Source: Patescibacteria group bacterium
Lineage (GTDB): Bacteria > Patescibacteriota > Microgenomatia > UBA10105 > UBA927
Direction: 5' to 3'
Length of the DNA stretch: 49,627 nucleotides
Assembly (NCBI GenBank): GCA_018821245.1
Contig: JAHJMO010000002.1
Coordinates: 73,231-122,857 of the forward strand
Program-made: the position numbers and the translations under genes
In this document: positions 31,772 through 40,339 of the stretch, in pieces
How the letters are laid out: the number at the start of each line of letters is the position of its first letter
How positions within the stretch are numbered: position 1 is the stretch's first letter
Notes under the pieces: generated by a model
Databases searched by the model: none
What the model was told of the DNA's origin: nothing
Seen by the model: the letters and a program-made list of their open reading frames with translations, nothing else

Positions 31772-32017
31772 ATGATCACTTCATTTTCGAAGACAGCAGA
31801 AAAACAATATGCCAAACTTCCAAAATCCGAACAAAATAAAATTGATCGAAAAGCGGAGCTTCTTCAGCACAAACCGCTCTCTGGAAAAAAGTTAGAGGGC
31901 GTCTTACGGGAAAAACGTTCACTCAAAGGCTGGCCGTATCGAATTATCTATATCATTGACACAAAGAAAAAAGTACTTTACATTCTTTCTATACTCAATC
32001 GCCAAGGAGCGTATTAG
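31772..32017 (+). CDS. RelE/YoeB-superfamily toxin
   Basis: 81 residues. MITSFSKTAEKQYAKLPKSE and KLEGVLREKRSLKGWPYRII, then YIIDTKKKVLYILSILNRQG match the RelE/ParE fold, with Arg residues in the SLKGWPYRI strand and a final His/Tyr replaced by NRQGAY. These toxins cut mRNA at the ribosome. It is slightly short (RelE is about 95). The pair is a complete type II module and looks intact. Confidence 0.88.
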   Translation: MITSFSKTAEKQYAKLPKSEQNKIDRKAELLQHKPLSGKKLEGVLREKRSLKGWPYRIIYIIDTKKKVLYILSILNRQGAY

Positions 32018-32040
32018 TCGAGAGACATCGTTATGAGTAA

Positions 32041-32139
32041 ACGTTTAGAAGGAAAATTCATTTTATAATCCGCGGTGCCGGCCACTTCACTACCAAAGAT
32101 GGCATCAGACAAATTCCTGAGTTATTACCTTATCTTTAG
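32041..32139 (+). pseudogene. C-terminal remnant of an alpha/beta hydrolase
   Basis: A start-less frame reads IHFIIRGAGHFTTKDGIRQI then PELLPYL and TAG. GHF after a strand is the catalytic-His end of RBBP9/YdeN-type serine hydrolases. TAA lies just before 32041 in frame. The call rests on a short match, so it is tentative. Confidence 0.4.
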
Positions 32140-32321
32140 CCGACGACCTTATTAAGTTCGTTGTAAAGATTATCCTCGATTTCGATCTCTCCGCTTTCTA
32201 ATCTTTGTCTGGTTAAACGGTTCCCCCGCTCGCTGGGCAACATAATTTCCGTAACGCCGGGTAATTTTTTGGTGGATTTACAGCGAAAGAAGTGCAGAAA
32301 TTCCCACACTTTTCTACCCAA
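32136..32321 (-). CDS. Small hypothetical protein after the CcdA-like gene
   Basis: 61 residues from TTG 32321, overlapping the stop of the thioredoxin/CcdA protein. The second half (LPSERGNRLTRQRLESGEIE) is charged and protein-like. No family is recognised, and the TTG start without a Shine-Dalgarno site makes it uncertain. Confidence 0.35.
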   Translation of the reverse strand: MGRKVWEFLHFFRCKSTKKLPGVTEIMLPSERGNRLTRQRLESGEIEIEDNLYNELNKVVG

Positions 32322-33489
32322 ACATTAACCATTCAGGCTTGAACAGGAGCAGCAAGCCAATAACAAACATCAAAACACCTCCAACCAGATGAGATAAACG
32401 AGAGTATTTACTCTGAATCCCCACTACTTGTAAGGTAATCATGGCAGTAAAGAAAATAAACAGATCATCAAGCATAAAAATTAAAATATAAAAAACGAGG
32501 TACAGATAGTATTGCCACCCCGGCAGTTCTGAGAAACTTAAAATCCGGGTATAAATAGCAGGAAGGCCGGCTGAACAGATAAGCTCTACTAAATTAACGG
32601 CAAAGGCCAATAAAATAATTCCGCCTAAAGCCAAAAGAAATTTCTTGTTTTGAGTAACGATTTTCAGTTTCTCAAATATCTTTTGTCGTTTTTCGTCCCC
32701 CATGATACTACAGCTGCCTTTTTTATTAACCCAGTAGTCTCTTAGATAATACCCGCCTGCAACTAAAGCAACCAAACCAATCAGAATCCTGACCCAGACT
32801 ACAAAACCCAAGAAAAGAAACAAGTTAAGCCAGGCAGAAAGAAAGAGAAAATAAACAAAGGCAGACGCAGCAATAAAGGCTATACCCAAAACCCACATTC
32901 GTTTTCTGTCTTTTAATCCCAAAAGCAGACTGATCAGGAAAAGGAGAGTCCACATAGCACAAGGATTAAATCCGTCTAAAAGAGCCACAATAAAGGTTAA
33001 AAGCGGCAACGAAAGACTTTTAACTTGTAGTTCACCAAAAATAGGCACTTTTAGGGTTTCAGGAATACTATTAGGTTGCAAACCACCTACTAAATCTTCA
33101 CGACCATTCTCAACCGCACGCTTGACTGCCTCTTCAATTTCCTTGCCCGTAGTTTCATCATTTAAGTAACCTGCAAAGTGTTCTTTGCCAATTACCGTAA
33201 AGGGGACGCCAGACACATCAACTTGCAATTCAACACCAACTTTTTGCAGTAATTCCAAGTTCTTGCGGCCATAAGTTATTTCATAGTCCCTAATTGTCAA
33301 CTGAGGATATTTTTCTCTCAATGTGTTCAGGAATACTTTTTCTTTAGCGCAATGGGGACACCCCGAAGCCCAGAAGAAATGAAGTGTTGCTTCAGCTGCC
33401 AAAGCCGGCCTCGCTTCGCCAAAGGCGAGTTTAACAAGAAGTAAAAACATCCCCAGTAACAGCAGGGATTTAATGATTCTGTTTATCAT
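32314..33489 (-). CDS. Thioredoxin-like/CcdA fusion membrane protein
   Basis: 391 residues. Signal or anchor helix (SLLLLGMFLLLVKLAFG), then an extracytoplasmic thioredoxin/glutaredoxin-like domain with ASGCPHCAKEK (CxxC near residue 45) and SGVPFTVIG (cis-Pro). The C-terminal half is a six-helix CcdA/DsbD-type transporter domain with DGFNPCAMWTLLFLISLLLG and a second Cys in LVELICSAGLPAIYT. It likely passes electrons from cytoplasmic thioredoxin across the membrane to its own outer domain for disulfide handling. A TATACT box lies upstream near 33523-33530 on the minus strand. Confidence 0.85.
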   Translation of the reverse strand: MINRIIKSLLLLGMFLLLVKLAFGEARPALAAEATLHFFWASGCPHCAKEKVFLNTLREKYPQLTIRDYEITYGRKNLELLQKVGVELQVDVSGVPFTVIGKEHFAGYLNDETTGKEIEEAVKRAVENGREDLVGGLQPNSIPETLKVPIFGELQVKSLSLPLLTFIVALLDGFNPCAMWTLLFLISLLLGLKDRKRMWVLGIAFIAASAFVYFLFLSAWLNLFLFLGFVVWVRILIGLVALVAGGYYLRDYWVNKKGSCSIMGDEKRQKIFEKLKIVTQNKKFLLALGGIILLAFAVNLVELICSAGLPAIYTRILSFSELPGWQYYLYLVFYILIFMLDDLFIFFTAMITLQVVGIQSKYSRLSHLVGGVLMFVIGLLLLFKPEWLMFG

Positions 33490-33756
33490 AAACGGCCTTA
33501 AGCATCCGCAAAGGGATACTTATTTAGTATATTACACTCCTTTTTAGTTGAAAACCCATGTTAAATCTGTTTTACTAATATCAGGATGAAAAATAAAAAG
33601 CTGCTTATCGATATTATTGTCAATCTTAACCCTCAATCTTAACCCTCCACGTTAACCACGTTCAATCATCCCCTTGATTTAAAAAGTGATTAAATAGTGA
33701 TAGTCAAAATAGCTCATCAGAACAGGATAAAAGTGTTTACTCCCCCGACAGGACAA
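33490..33756. other. Intergenic region with short repeats
   Basis: No supported gene. TCAATCTTAACCCT is directly repeated around 33619-33646. A tiny frame starting at 33585 (MKNKKLLIDIIVNLNPQS) is too short to trust. Contains the promoter for the thioredoxin/CcdA gene. Confidence 0.5.
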
Positions 33757-34176
33757 CTATTTCTTCGGAAGATTTTTGAAGATTCGTTTGCGCAGTGACG
33801 CCGTGGCTTTGGCGCCCTGCTCCTGCATCTTCTCTATATCGACAAGCGCTGATTCAAGTTTACCCGAGGCCCCTTCCACTACCTGTTCCTTCACCTCTCG
33901 TGCTTTCTCAACTGCCTCCTCCTTGAGTGTTTCTCCCCGATCGAGAAGTTCCTTGCCTTTTTGCTCCAATACCCTTTTCTTCTCACCTAGCTCATCCAGC
34001 AAATCTTCTTTCTTCTCTTCGAAATCTTCCAGCAGATCTTTCCCCTGTTCTTCTAATTGCTTCTTCACCTTCTTGCCCTCTTTCGTTCCCAAAAGGAAAA
34101 TGATGACGGCGCCGATAAACCCGCCGACAAAAAATCCTATCCAAAATTTTCCGCCCTGATGCCTCTCGTCAGTCAT
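33757..34176 (-). CDS. YtxH-domain envelope protein
   Basis: 139 residues from ATG 34176, with AGGAGG 8 bases upstream. Short N-terminus, then a glycine-rich membrane helix (FWIGFFVGGFIGAVIIFLLG) followed by GTKEGKKVKKQLEE, the YtxH signature, and a long charged coiled coil (RVLEQKGKELLDRGETLKEE). YtxH proteins are stress-related and membrane-associated. Its start overlaps the end of the upstream membrane gene by 8 bases. Confidence 0.8.
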   Translation of the reverse strand: MTDERHQGGKFWIGFFVGGFIGAVIIFLLGTKEGKKVKKQLEEQGKDLLEDFEEKKEDLLDELGEKKRVLEQKGKELLDRGETLKEEAVEKAREVKEQVVEGASGKLESALVDIEKMQEQGAKATASLRKRIFKNLPKK

Positions 34177-34429
34177 GATCAGCCTCCTTATGCCGAAATT
34201 TACCAAAAAGTGAAAGTCCGGCTTTGAGTCCGCTCACCAATCCGGCTACGCCTGCCATAGAGTCGGAAACCGTTCCGGTCATCTTACCCATATCATCAAG
34301 CATCTTATTGATTTTCTGAAGAGAAAATTTCATCTCTTTGAGGATATACCACACCTGAATTCCCAACACTACAAGGAGTATTGTGAGGCCAAAACTGATG
34401 ATAACGATAGTTATTTGGACAGGATCCAT
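34169..34429 (-). CDS. Small single-pass membrane protein
   Basis: 86 residues from ATG 34429 (TTG 34450 also possible). One long helix (ITIVIISFGLTILLVVLGIQ) and an amphipathic tail (LQKINKMLDDMGKMTGTVSD). It resembles the small DUF948/YoxC-like proteins that often precede YtxH genes. It overlaps the YtxH-like start, so both are translated together. Confidence 0.65.
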   Translation of the reverse strand: MDPVQITIVIISFGLTILLVVLGIQVWYILKEMKFSLQKINKMLDDMGKMTGTVSDSMAGVAGLVSGLKAGLSLFGKFRHKEADHD

Positions 34430-34507
34430 GGGCAGATTATTTATGAACAACTCTCTTTTCTGAACGCTCCTTAGTATCTCGAAAAATCCTCACAATGTCA
34501 ATATCAA

Positions 34508-35149
34508 TCATTGAGGCTGATAGATCGCTTTTCGTTCGACAGTAGTGTTTTTCCCGTGCCGTGAGGTCGCCACAATAACAATGGTATTTTCTCCCGGTGA
34601 GAGCGGGATTTGATCAAAAAATTTTCCGTCGCTTCGCACGAGTACTCCAACCCCATTGACAGTCACTGTAGCGTCTGAATCAGTTCGGCCGACAACATCA
34701 ACACGCTGCTCTACCGATATTATTTTGTCATAAGGCGAATCGACAACCAACGCTGGAGGACGTTGAAGATCACGGTACTGAATGCCCAAGTACACTAAAA
34801 ATGACCCCACCAAACATACGGCAACAATTGTGAGAAACTTCCCTGGCGTAAGCTGGAATAGTGAGGCATTCATAGGATTTGCCATGCCAACAGGCAGAAT
34901 GCTGGATTTTGAAACATCCTGAGTCTGCCTACGAAAAAAAGCCAATACATTCTCTGCTGATAATCCTAAATATTCGCCATAATTTTTCACAAACCCTTTT
35001 GCATACGCAAGCGAAGGGAGAGATTGAAGATCATCTGCTTCAATCGACCTGAGAAACTTTTGACGGATCTTTGTGGCTTCTTCCACCTGCTGGAGCGTTA
35101 TACCCTTGGCACAACGTGCGTCTTTGAGGATGGTTCCAACGGTTTTCAT
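34508..35149 (-). CDS. rodZ: RodZ-like HTH membrane protein
   Basis: 213 residues. N-terminal RodZ-type helix-turn-helix (VGTILKDARCAKGITLQQVE, SLPSLAYAKGFVKNYGEYLG), a membrane helix (FLTIVAVCLVGSFLVYLGI), and an outer beta-sandwich-like tail (SVEQRVDVVGRTDSDATVTV). RodZ links MreB filaments to the cell wall machinery for rod shape; no mreB is in the window. It lies 46 bases downstream of ftsK on the same strand. Confidence 0.88.
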   Translation of the reverse strand: MKTVGTILKDARCAKGITLQQVEEATKIRQKFLRSIEADDLQSLPSLAYAKGFVKNYGEYLGLSAENVLAFFRRQTQDVSKSSILPVGMANPMNASLFQLTPGKFLTIVAVCLVGSFLVYLGIQYRDLQRPPALVVDSPYDKIISVEQRVDVVGRTDSDATVTVNGVGVLVRSDGKFFDQIPLSPGENTIVIVATSRHGKNTTVERKAIYQPQ

Positions 35150-35195
35150 ATGTTAACGACGAGAGGGTTTGATCTCAAATTATTTCAGGTGATTC

Positions 35196-37313
35196 CTATT
35201 GATTTTGTGACGCCAAATACTCATCAGGATTTTTTATAAGAACATCACGTGGTTTGGATCCTTCTGCCGGCCCGATTATACCTTCTGCTTCCAGCTGATC
35301 CAGTATTCGCGCGGCCCTGGCGTATCCTACGGACAAACGGCGCTGGATAAGCGACGCGGATGCTTTGTCATATTGGCACACAAGTCGAAAAGCGTCTTCA
35401 AATAAATCATCCTTTCCGTCTCCACCCAAACCAGATCCGCGGGCGCTACCTTTATTCCATCCGGCAAGCGGTTGATTGATAACTTCTTCTGTATACTGAA
35501 CCGGCAGGTTTTTGGATTTTAGAAATTCAGTAATTTTATCCAAATCAAAATCCGATACGAACGTCCCCTGAATTCTACTCGGTTTTGATTGATCCGGTGG
35601 TATATACAGCATGTCACCGCGGCCCAACAGTTTTTCTGCTCCCGGCATATCGATAATGACACGGGAGTCGACCATAGACGATACGTTAAACGCTATACGC
35701 GCAGGAATATTGGCTTTTATCAAACCGGTAATAACATCTACGCTCGGCCTCTGTGTGGAAAGTACCAAATGGATCCCTGTAGCCCGCGCCATCTGTGCAA
35801 GCCTGCAAATCGTATCTTCCACTTCTACCGGCGCGTACGCCATAAGATCTGCAAGCTCGTCAATGAAAATGACAATGTATGGCATTGCCTGAAACCCGGA
35901 CAGTTCATTAAACCCGTCGATATTGCGTACCCCAACCTCCGCAAACTGTTTAAACCGACCCTCCATCTCCGTCATAGCCCACCGTAGCGACGAAAGTATG
36001 CGGTCCGGCTCAACTATCACAGGCGCCAAAAGATGCGGAAGCCCGTTGTATCGGATTAGTTCCACACGTTTTGGATCCACCAGAATAAGCTTCACCTCGC
36101 TTGGCGTAGTCCGGCACAAAAGGGAACATATCCAGGAATTGATAAGAACAGACTTACCTGACCCGGTTGTCCCGGCAACGAGTACATGCGGCATTTTTCC
36201 GATATTAGCAACGACCGGACTTCCGGAAACGTCAAGCCCCAACGCGACTGTGAGTTTGTGTTTGGATTTGCGCATTACGTCGGACGAGAGCATGTGCTTA
36301 AGCGTCACAAACTCAAGCCCTCTGTTCGGAATTTCTATCCCGACGAGATTTTTCCCCGGGATGGGGGCCTCTATGCGCACTTGCCCTGTAGGAGCAGCCA
36401 GAGCAAGCGCCAAATCGCTGGAAAGAGACGTAACCTTGGACACTTTTGTACCAGACGCAATCTCTATGCAGTATTGAGTCACAGCCGGCCCCCGATTGAG
36501 CTCGGCAACTTTTGCAGTAATGCCGAAGCTGTCTAATGTCTTTTCTATTGTAGAAGCATTCCGTTTGATATCTCCGCGATCTGCCCGCTCGATCGGTGCA
36601 TCGGAAAGAAGCGTAAGCGGTGGGTATTCCCATAACGACATGTCGTCACGCGTCGCGGTTGTAGAAGTAATTTTCAATTCGTCTTTACCACTTGTTCTGC
36701 CAAGGGGCATGCCCTTTGCATTGGTAACCGGCGGGGCAGCCACAGGCGCCTTGAAAAGAGGCCCGTCGATCTTTTGGTCTTTGGCTTTTGTCGCCGACGC
36801 ATTCTCTACTATCCGCCCTATTGCTTCACCTATCCCCTGTATGCCAAGCAGTAAAAAGTTTATAAACCTCTCAAGCGACGTATTAAGCAGTATGATGAAG
36901 CCTATCAACAAAAGACAGAGGTATAAAAGTACGGTAATCTCTATAACCACTCGTTGAGAAATCATGCTCCATAACGCCTCACCAATGCTGCCCGCGTGCG
37001 TCAACCCCATAAGAGCAATAAGGAGTATTCCCATTCCCAACGGAACATTTGGCTTGCCGATAGAAGACTTAACTTTAAAAAACAAAAAACTTAAAGCGAC
37101 AAGAAATGGGGGAAGAAGGAACATAATCCACCCGAAATGCCAAAAAAGCTCATCGCGCAAACGCGTCAATAATTCGCCCTCAAGAAAAAATGAAAACGAG
37201 ATGATCGCCGCAAACAGCCACAGCCAAATGGCACCGACCGTATATACCGTCTGTTTCTTGAGTTTGAAAGATAATGGTCCGCGCTTGTGATACCTGCGTC
37301 TCTTTTTGGCCAT
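35196..37313 (-). CDS. ftsK: DNA translocase FtsK/SpoIIIE
   Basis: 705 residues. Four membrane helices (such as LWLFAAIISFSFFL, IMFLLPPFLVALSFLFF, VVIEITVLLYLCLLLIGFII), a short linker, and the motor domain: Walker A VAGTTGSGKSVLIN, Walker B IVIFIDELADLM. The C-terminal gamma winged helix (CQYDKASASLIQRRLSVGYA) reads KOPS-type sites and activates dimer resolution. It pumps chromosome DNA at the division septum. Its linker is much shorter than in E. coli, typical of many bacteria. The promoter is leaderless (TATACT ends 6 nt before the ATG). Confidence 0.97.
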   Translation of the reverse strand: MAKKRRRYHKRGPLSFKLKKQTVYTVGAIWLWLFAAIISFSFFLEGELLTRLRDELFWHFGWIMFLLPPFLVALSFLFFKVKSSIGKPNVPLGMGILLIALMGLTHAGSIGEALWSMISQRVVIEITVLLYLCLLLIGFIILLNTSLERFINFLLLGIQGIGEAIGRIVENASATKAKDQKIDGPLFKAPVAAPPVTNAKGMPLGRTSGKDELKITSTTATRDDMSLWEYPPLTLLSDAPIERADRGDIKRNASTIEKTLDSFGITAKVAELNRGPAVTQYCIEIASGTKVSKVTSLSSDLALALAAPTGQVRIEAPIPGKNLVGIEIPNRGLEFVTLKHMLSSDVMRKSKHKLTVALGLDVSGSPVVANIGKMPHVLVAGTTGSGKSVLINSWICSLLCRTTPSEVKLILVDPKRVELIRYNGLPHLLAPVIVEPDRILSSLRWAMTEMEGRFKQFAEVGVRNIDGFNELSGFQAMPYIVIFIDELADLMAYAPVEVEDTICRLAQMARATGIHLVLSTQRPSVDVITGLIKANIPARIAFNVSSMVDSRVIIDMPGAEKLLGRGDMLYIPPDQSKPSRIQGTFVSDFDLDKITEFLKSKNLPVQYTEEVINQPLAGWNKGSARGSGLGGDGKDDLFEDAFRLVCQYDKASASLIQRRLSVGYARAARILDQLEAEGIIGPAEGSKPRDVLIKNPDEYLASQNQ

Positions 37314-37319
37314 AAAGAT

Positions 37320-37348
37320 AGTATAAAGCCACTTACGGGCAAGTTCAA
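37320..37348 (-). promoter_or_regulatory. ftsK promoter
   Basis: Minus strand: -35 TTGAAC (complement of 37343-37348), 17-bp spacer, -10 TATACT (complement of 37320-37325), then 6 nt to the ATG. Confidence 0.75.
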
Positions 37349-37358
37349 CAAGCTAGTC

Positions 37359-39122
37359 TTATGTCTCTACGATGACAGGCACGACCAGGGGGAAACGCCC
37401 GGTTTCTTTTGAGAGAAATTTGCCGAGGCTTTCTTCTATGTTCCTTCGTATAAACTGCCAGTCCACAATCCTGCCTTTTTTCAGACGCAGTGATTGCCGG
37501 ACGACTTGCTTGGCTCTCGCCACTAAATCTTTCGATTGCCTCATATAGACAAATCCTCTGGAGATAATTTCCACGTCCGTCGTAACCTGTCGGTTTCTTT
37601 TGTTTATAGGCACTACGACAACAACTATTCCTTCCGTTGCTATCGTTTGCCGATCCCTGAGGACCGCCTCTCCCACGTCACCCACTCCCAAACCATCGAC
37701 AAAAACATTCTCCAGTTCTACATGATCGACCACTCTGGGCGGGTTAAATCGGGTAAATTCTAACACTTCCCCCTCTTCGGGAATTAAAATTTGTTTTTTA
37801 TCGTAACCAATGTCTTGCGCAAGCCTTCTATATTGCATCATGTGTTTATATGTACCGCCAATAGGCATGACGTATTTTGGTCCCAGGGCAGATAAAAGCA
37901 GTATTAAATCTCCCTGGCTGCCGTGGCCGGAAACATGCAGGTCTTCCATAATATCGGAGTAGGAAACCCGCACTCCGTGATGGTAAATCTGGTCGATTAC
38001 ATTATTAACGTCATTTTCGTGGCCGGGGATTGGATCAGCGCTAAATACTACGCTGTCGCCTTCTTTGAGTTTAATGTCGCTGTGATCGTCATGAGCAATT
38101 CTGTATAAAGCAGATCCCAGTTGCCCCTGAGCTCCGGCAACCACCAAAAACTGTTTTTCAGAAGGAATCTTGCGTAAATCACGGTCGCGTATCACCGCCT
38201 CGCGGGGAAAACGCATATAATCGAGCTTGAGAGCGGCTTCCACATTTTGGTCAATGCTCCTGCCAAGGAAGGCAATTTTACGGTGATACTTAAGGGCCAG
38301 CTCAATCGCCAGCTGGACGCGCGCGATATTGCTTGATTGCGTGGTGAACAACAGTTTCCCCGGACATGTCTGCAGCTCTTTTTCTAAGGTTTCTCCTACC
38401 ACCTGTTCCGAAGGGGTAAAACCGCGGCGCTCACTGCCCAAAGAATCGGTTAATAAGCATAAAACACCTCGTCTTCCGACAGCAGTAATTTTACTTAGTT
38501 CCGAAACTTTTCCGTCAAGCGGAGTCATGTCAAACTTAAAATCGCTGCCGTGGTAAAACACGCCAATCGGCGTTTCAATCACCAGATGTGCGGTATCCGG
38601 CACTGAATGAGTGAGGCGAATAAAAGAAACACGAAATTTACCAAGCTCTAAGGTTTGGTTAAACTCAACCGGAGCGACGAACGTCTTACTATGCACCTCT
38701 TTAAGTTTAATATTGGCAAAGGCTGCCGTAAGGCGAGTCCCCCACATCGGAATCTTTCCCAACTTCTGATAAACATGCGGGATCCCGCCAATATGATCGT
38801 CATGCCCGTGAGTACATATCAAACCGCGGATTTTATCGCGTTTAGACTCCAGATAGCGGACATCCGGAATCACCAGGTCTACTCCATACATCTCCGGCTC
38901 CGGGAAACCGATCCCGCAATCGACAATTAAAATATCCTGCAGTTTGCCGTCGTAGCGGTATTCATAAACATACATGTTTTTGGTTACGTTACCCACGCCT
39001 CCGAGGGGAATGATTCGAATAGAATCCCTGCCCGTCCGGCAGGCGGGTTTACCGCTTGGCTTCTGTGAGGATCCCTGAAATATTGCGTTTGGTTTCTTTT
39101 GATTATGATTATAAAATTTCAT
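37359..39122 (-). CDS. rnj: Ribonuclease J
   Basis: 587 residues. The metallo-beta-lactamase motif CTHGHDDHIGGIPH and the HSVPDTAHLVI and YHGSDFKFD metal ligands are present, with the beta-CASP region (SVVFSADPIPGHENDVNNVI, HVSGHGSQGDLIL) and the C-terminal domain. RNase J is a 5'-3' exonuclease and endonuclease in mRNA turnover and rRNA maturation. The N-terminal linker (KPACRTGRDS) is encoded by an inserted hairpin repeat (39027-39043). It lies downstream of the Lon-like gene and pnp, so an RNA-decay cluster is formed. Confidence 0.96.
   Translation of the reverse strand: MKFYNHNQKKPNAIFQGSSQKPSGKPACRTGRDSIRIIPLGGVGNVTKNMYVYEYRYDGKLQDILIVDCGIGFPEPEMYGVDLVIPDVRYLESKRDKIRGLICTHGHDDHIGGIPHVYQKLGKIPMWGTRLTAAFANIKLKEVHSKTFVAPVEFNQTLELGKFRVSFIRLTHSVPDTAHLVIETPIGVFYHGSDFKFDMTPLDGKVSELSKITAVGRRGVLCLLTDSLGSERRGFTPSEQVVGETLEKELQTCPGKLLFTTQSSNIARVQLAIELALKYHRKIAFLGRSIDQNVEAALKLDYMRFPREAVIRDRDLRKIPSEKQFLVVAGAQGQLGSALYRIAHDDHSDIKLKEGDSVVFSADPIPGHENDVNNVIDQIYHHGVRVSYSDIMEDLHVSGHGSQGDLILLLSALGPKYVMPIGGTYKHMMQYRRLAQDIGYDKKQILIPEEGEVLEFTRFNPPRVVDHVELENVFVDGLGVGDVGEAVLRDRQTIATEGIVVVVVPINKRNRQVTTDVEIISRGFVYMRQSKDLVARAKQVVRQSLRLKKGRIVDWQFIRRNIEESLGKFLSKETGRFPLVVPVIVET
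39027..39043. repeat. Hairpin repeat in the RNase J linker
   Basis: CCTGCC-CGTCC-GGCAGG, 6-bp stem. Its first 12 bases recur at 14902-14913. Confidence 0.6.
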
Positions 39123-39145
39123 GTTATTTGGAGTTTAACGAATTA

Positions 39146-40339
39146 CTAATACGTTTCAACAAAATCTTTAATATTTTGCTCTGTGATTTGGAAACTTTTT
39201 CCTTTTCCTTCTACAATTGCCAGTGCTGTTTTGCGACAGATATTATTAAGCGTACGCTCCAGGCTCCTGATTCCCGCATCAAATCCAAGGGGCCGCACAA
39301 GTTTGGGCCAAACTTCGTCGGCAACTGTCAAATTCTGACTTGTTAATCCTGACTCCCTCATAAGCTCCGGCAACACATAGTCCCTACCGATCGTGATCTT
39401 TTCTTTATCTGTATACGAAGGCATTTGTATCGGATCCAGCCGATCCAATACCGCTGTTGATATATTTGTCGTGTTATTCGCCGTTGTGATAAACAAAACT
39501 TCTGATAGATCAAACGGGTAGTCCAAGTAGTGGTCCCTAAAAGCCATGTTTTGTTCGGGATCCAAAAGTTCAATCAAAACCCCCATTATGTCTCCCCGCG
39601 TTTCTTCTGCCACACGATCGATTTCATCAAGCAATATGACAGGGTTTTTACTACCAGCATACCGCATGCCCTTGAGTATCATCCCTATCTCAGCATCAGG
39701 CCGCACCCGTGATTGCCCGCGAAGTTCCAAAGCGTCACTCATACCTCCGAATGGAATTCGAACGAAGCGCCTGTTCATGGATTGAGCTATGGACTTGGCA
39801 AGCGTTGATTTACCGGTACCCACTAAACCTACCAAGCAGAGGATTGGCGCACGTCTTCCCAGTATTGCCGTGGCAATGCCCGCTTCGTGTGATTTTTGCT
39901 CATCGCGCCACCGATCACTATTGAGCTTGAGCACTGCTAAGTATTCCAAAATCCGTTCTTTCACCGGTTCCAGTCCATAATGATTCCGGTTCAGAATTTC
40001 CCTCACAGCCTTTAAATCCAGAGTGTCTTTTGTTCGTTGGTTCCAGGGTAGATCTATAACCCACTCGATCCAATTCAGCATCTGCTCTACATGCACGCGT
40101 GCAGATAATTCCGCCTCCAACCGTGATATTTCTTCAAGATTGCCTATGACGCGGGTTTCCAAATCAGGAGGTAAAGCTATTTCGCCTGCTTTTTTTCTCA
40201 AAACATTCACACGGTCGGACAGTTTGGACATAATTTCATGAGAGGAATCTCTAATATCTCTTTCTGCGGCGATCAAATCCGTGTCGGTCGTCATCGCGCC
40301 TGGTAAATCTGGGTCTTGCTGTCGGAGTTTTTTTGGCAT
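39146..40339 (-). CDS. Lon-like AAA+ ATPase without protease domain
   Basis: 397 residues from ATG 40339 (starts at 40294 or 40231 are possible; the last lies 20 bases after the pnp stop). It contains the Lon coiled-coil (LEEISRLEAELSARVHVEQM, LNWIEWVIDLPWNQRT) and AAA domain: Walker A GLVGTGKS, Walker B VILLDEID, sensor 1 FITTANN, sensor 2 GIRSLERTLNNICRK. The sequence stops after the AAA lid; there is no Ser-Lys protease domain and no N-terminal LAN domain. It may unfold proteins or act with other partners. The longest start overlaps the 3' end of pnp by 89 bases. Confidence 0.85.
   Translation of the reverse strand: MPKKLRQQDPDLPGAMTTDTDLIAAERDIRDSSHEIMSKLSDRVNVLRKKAGEIALPPDLETRVIGNLEEISRLEAELSARVHVEQMLNWIEWVIDLPWNQRTKDTLDLKAVREILNRNHYGLEPVKERILEYLAVLKLNSDRWRDEQKSHEAGIATAILGRRAPILCLVGLVGTGKSTLAKSIAQSMNRRFVRIPFGGMSDALELRGQSRVRPDAEIGMILKGMRYAGSKNPVILLDEIDRVAEETRGDIMGVLIELLDPEQNMAFRDHYLDYPFDLSEVLFITTANNTTNISTAVLDRLDPIQMPSYTDKEKITIGRDYVLPELMRESGLTSQNLTVADEVWPKLVRPLGFDAGIRSLERTLNNICRKTALAIVEGKGKSFQITEQNIKDFVETY

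Noticed and set aside
33585-33641. Possible 18-codon peptide MKNKKLLIDIIVNLNPQS
   Set aside because: Too short and without promoter or strong ribosome site; may be the remnant of a gene start, but nothing more can be shown.
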